The notes beneath the pieces are model-generated. The model had not been told where the DNA came from. It ran no database searches and saw only the letters and a program-made list of their open reading frames with translations. Source: Amborella trichopoda (taxonomy: Eukaryota > Streptophyta > Magnoliopsida > Amborellales > Amborellaceae). Taken from it: DNA of 64,000 bases. Shown here one piece after another: positions 60,568-64,000 of this stretch. Where the stretch lies: assembly GCF_000471905.2 (NCBI RefSeq), contig NW_006500357.1, forward strand, positions 846,708-910,707, given 5' to 3'. Position numbers and translations under genes: made by a program. Positions within the stretch are counted from its first letter, which is position 1. Each line of letters starts with the position of its first letter.

Positions 60568-60742
60568 AATGATTCTATAAGACCCTCACCCACCTAAAGG
60601 ATCTCTATTAAAGTTGGCACTGATCTCCAAAAAAGTTATCACATGGGTGTGAGATTTGATTTTTCTATAGATTCGTGTCAAATTTAATGGTGATCTTTTG
60701 GGGGTCTTACATATGGGTGGGGGAGGGTCCTATAAGATCATT
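60568..60742. mobile_element. Small MITE
   Basis: The ends pair as inverted repeats of about 28 bp (left AATGATTCTATAAGACCCTC, right ending AGGGTCCTATAAGATCATT). The interior is non-coding. A second copy of the right end (GGGGGAGGGTCTTATAGGATC and TTTGTAATATAT) follows at 60759-60800, a 41 bp direct duplication. Confidence 0.7.
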
Positions 60743-60800
60743 TCTCGTTTGTAATATATGGGGGAGGGTCTTATAGGATCATTTTTCGTTTGTAATATAT

Positions 60801-61650
60801 TATTTGGATGGTCTATTTTTAGGATTTTCAAATGTTTACCTGTATGTTTGGCATTTTTAGAATTCTAAATTTTATAAATTAGGGATCAAAATAGATATTC
60901 AAGGCATTATAAGGTCTCCAACACAGGAAGTACATCCGACAAAATTTGGAGGTACGTCACTTCTACAGTCCAAGAAAGATGCCTTATAGAAATGTCCTTT
61001 TTTTTGTTTTTGTTTTTTTGCATTGCAAGGCGTGAATCTGTGCTTAAACCCATATGCCTGTTGTACCCAATCGGATATTAAATGTGGTACCACATTACAG
61101 TAAAATCAATGACACCTATAAATGGTTGGTGTACCATATGTCAGTAAGCACTAACAACTCATACTTGTAAAATCAAATTGACGTCGAGCCTTAGTGGCGG
61201 ACATCATTGGTTTGGGTGAGTGAGGCCAACGGTTGGAATCCTTGAAGTTTTTTCAAAGGTTTTGTAATGGCATACACATGGATGCTTAATAGTTAATAGA
61301 CGAGCATCCTTTAATGGTTTAGATTGAAAAAAACTGAATTTTATTTTTTTTTTAATTTATTATTTAAAGATGATATTAATTTGAAATTAGGATTTTTTTC
61401 TTCAGTTTTTTTAAGTAGAATTGAATTAAAATAATAAAAAATATTTTGAATAAATATTGATCAAAATAAATTTAGGCTTAGTTTGGTTTTTTAATTTAAA
61501 ATAATTTTAATTATTTTCATTTGGTTTGCCTTTATAAAAATACTTCAGAATTCAAATAAATGTTTTATTTAAATAGAAGATAAAATATGAAATTAATTTT
61601 TGGCATTAGATATGGCCTTGTGAAATCTCGACCATTAGATAGGTTTGTGC
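60801..61650. other. No gene seen
   Basis: AT-rich intergenic sequence downstream of TFB5. Open frames are short and show no family features. Confidence 0.6.
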
Positions 61651-61789
61651 ACCCTTCTACCCGTCCACATGATGTAGACCGGATACTTTTAGTGAGGGCC
61701 CTAACGCGTGTAGATCATTGTCCAAAGTCATAAGCTTCTCTATGCTCTTTCTCACTGCCATCCAATTCCCACTCTCTCTCACATGGATT

Positions 61790-63230
61790 AGCGTTCATGA
61801 ATCTTTGCTCTCTCTTGTGAGCTTACATTCTACATGTGGAATAAATCTCTTCTCTTATCGCGACTGATCGAATAGAGACAAATGCAGAGGTTCTAAGAAA
61901 AGTGAGAAAAGCAGCAAGAAGAGCAAGGAGTATGGTTGAGAACCTCTTCTTTAGAAAGGAGAATAGCTCTGGTAAAAACACAGTTAATGACTTCACAGAG
62001 GAAGAGTCGAGATGATCGGTTTGTGATAGAAAGGTTCGGTTCATGGACAAAGATGACACCAATTTGTGCCATACAAATATGCAGAACTTTTCATGGCATG
62101 ACAGTGTGATCAGAGAACCAAATTGAGTTCGATTCTCTTATGAGAGAGTTGTTTGGTTATGTAAGACCATGAAGAGTGGGAGAAGATTGAACAGTTTGGC
62201 ATGACTACAGATTACTCGTGGCACCTCAGCATCATGAATAAAGAAGTTGGCATGCAAATATTTTTGAGTGTTTGTTAGGCATCAAAGATGAAAACTGTGT
62301 GAGCTTCCATGGAAGCAATGGCTCTGGTTTGTTAGGTGGTAGTAGAATCAGGGGAGAAGAGGCCAGATAAATGGAAAGCTTATGGGTAGGTTTGGGAACA
62401 AAATTAGAGCCTTGATCACAAAATGTGCATCTTGGATGAAACTTGGAATAATCTATGTTAAAAAGGCCTGTATTTTGGTGCAGATTTGAGCCTCAGGAAG
62501 CATTCTAAGTGTCTTTGGGCTCTTCTAGACCCAGAGTTTGAGGAATACTTATTTTGACGCCAAAATTGGAGAGGGAAAGAAAGAGATTTAGTGAGAGCAA
62601 ATCTAACAGGCTTTTGTTGATGATGTTGTGAAAGCTTATGAGAAGCTTAGCGATGAAAGGAAATGAGATTGTTGGGATTGCTTGTTCTCGAACCATCAAA
62701 GTTCTTCTTCTTCATCTTCATACACGTGAACGGAAGGCCAAGCTCGAAGCCATGGAGACCGGTTACTTCAATGAAGATCAGATTTCTAGTCGTGAAACTG
62801 GGAACTGATGGGCGACTATGAAGTAGAGGATGAAGAAGATGAAGAGGGAGAAACAAAGAATTGGGGTGAGGATGATGAAGAGGTTGAGGAACAGGTAGAG
62901 ACTAAAGAATCAAGGTAATTATGAAGATGTGGAGGATGAAGACAAAGTGGTTGAAGCCGAAAAAGTGGAATTGGGAATCAGAGAGGGAAGCTAGGCCTGA
63001 GGAGAGAAAGAGCTGTTGGAAAGAAGACTTTGAGAAGGCAGTGAGGAGCCCAGAAGCCATGGACGACTGGTTAAGAGGATTGTGGAGGCTTCTACTAAGC
63101 TTAGAAGAAGCAAATGAGAGCTAGGAGTCAGATGAAGAAGGAAACAAAGGAGCTTGATTAAGAAAAGGAGAGGATAAAACCCGAGCCTGCTAGAGAGGAT
63201 AGGGAGCATATAGGCTATGATACAAGGAGG
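61790..63230 (+). pseudogene. Possible decayed coding sequence, unrecognised
   Basis: This stretch is less AT-rich than its surroundings and reads as charged, protein-like sequence that changes frame often. Examples are DDRFVIERFGSWTK (near 62012), FVDDVVKAYEKLSDERK (near 62614), KLEAMETGYFNEDQIS (near 62738) and an acidic Glu/Asp run (62809-62917). No long ORF survives. It may be an old processed pseudogene, as no introns are obvious. I do not recognise the parent gene. Confidence 0.35.
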
Positions 63231-64000
63231 ATAAGGAAGATAAAGGTACCACCTGACCTGTTTCTTAGATCAGAGAATCTAGGTGAATGTTTAATTAGAG
63301 TTTTCAATTAGGAAAACAGATTTGGAGCTTTGAGATTTTGTGGGGCTCTTTCTGGTTTGCTTTAGGAGCAAGTGAACTATCAAAGCTTACATCTTTGATC
63401 CAGCATTGATTTGAGTTGGAAGAGTTGAAGAAGAGTAAGAATATGTTGGATTTTTTTTCTCTCTGTCTTGGTTTAATTTGATCATTCACATAAACCATTA
63501 TAACTTTTATATCATGCACTGTGGTTTGAAATTTCAGTTATAAAAGATTGAAGGGGCCTGCTAGGAAACTCTCTGGAGAATATTTATTGTATTTTGCATT
63601 ACACAAATCATTAGACATGCATTATAATGATGGGCAGGTTGGTACTTACTAGTCATAATATGGGTCATTAGTTATCAGTGATTAAAACCTCACCAGTCTA
63701 ACTAGGGAATCACCTGAGTTGGATTTGATCAGGATCCTGGCAATTTGAAAAGCATGAAAATCAGGTGTCTCACAATCTTAGGATCCCATGTTATTTTCGG
63801 CAAAAATTGGACAACTCTGTGATGGATCTAGACTTGCGAGCATGGCAAGTTGGAGCCTGAATACAACTTTCTAAACACTGGTCTATGTAAGTTGGGAAAA
63901 TTCGGTTAAGGAGAATGAAGTTCACACCCAAGTGACCATGGGAGCATCCGGGCAATTTCATTGTTAGAAATTTGAGGTTCAAATTACCAGTTATACACTT
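63231..64000. other. No gene seen
   Basis: Ordinary AT-rich intergenic sequence; no repeat, RNA gene or coding exon could be supported. Confidence 0.55.

Noticed and set aside
62614..62665. J-domain-like reading (VDDVVKAYEKLSDERK)
   Set aside because: It is only one short motif, no HPD motif is visible, and the surrounding frame is broken. The resemblance is too weak to name a gene.
1..64000. CRISPR arrays, bacterial operons, tRNA or rRNA genes
   Set aside because: None are seen. Repeats here are eukaryotic transposons and viral integrants; the tRNA-Met matches are primer-binding sites of 8-15 bases, not tRNA genes.

Overview
The window is plant nuclear DNA. About 50 kb (492-50692) is a cluster of broken endogenous pararetrovirus copies (family Caulimoviridae). 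It sits beside roughly 12 kb of AT-rich host DNA that carries one intact small host gene and several nested transposons. The host is probably a flowering plant: the non-viral gene is a plant-type TFB5 (TFIIH subunit 5) with a short first coding exon, the LINE and MITE types are typical of plants, and caulimovirid integrants are common there. I cannot name the species. Two assembly gaps (N runs at 27836-28748 and 51075-51914) limit how far long-range order can be trusted.

Viral block A (492-27835) holds copies of one virus, here called virus A, in both orientations. A1 (+, 492-8110) is a near-complete monomer with a roughly 0.4 kb RT deletion. A2 (-, 8111-16203) is a complete monomer opened inside RT, with a short redundancy at its ends that gives a genome unit of 8,037 bp. 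A3 (+, 16204-20757), A4 (-, 20761-23893) and A5 (+, 23894-27765) are partial copies, and A6 (27766-27835) is a leader scrap running into the first gap. Viral block B (28749-50692) holds a second, clearly diverged virus B, all on the + strand: B1, a 2,634 bp duplicate of its RNase H tail/ORF2/intergenic segment, a small capsid-region fragment, B2, and the partial B3.

Both viruses share one layout: promoter with TATA box, long leader with a tRNA-Met primer-binding site (seen whole only in virus A), ORF1 polyprotein (movement protein, capsid with CCHC zinc knuckle, aspartic protease, reverse transcriptase, RNase H), then ORF2, a conserved protein of unknown function. There is no integrase and there are no LTRs. 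The layout, the unit length and the placement of both outer ends on TA microsatellites resemble florendoviruses (endogenous caulimovirids of angiosperms). Every ORF1 copy is broken by stops, frameshifts or deletions, so no copy here encodes a complete virus.

Host DNA: 1-475 is a TIR element next to the left TA repeat. From 50716 onward there are AT-rich sequences (a relative of that element at 51915-52100), a 78 bp tandem repeat (52422-52577), candidate 5' exons of TFB5, a 3.7 kb long-TIR element (53517-57199) enclosing a dead RTE-type LINE and a 690 bp TIR element, the TFB5 coding exons (59361-59395 and 59945-60122), a small MITE (60568-60742), and decayed sequence to the end.

The most notable features are the co-location of two virus species, head-to-head and tail-to-tail junctions that place viral promoters in front of antisense viral sequence (a possible natural siRNA locus), a recombination joint exactly at the primer-binding site, and the conserved ORF2.
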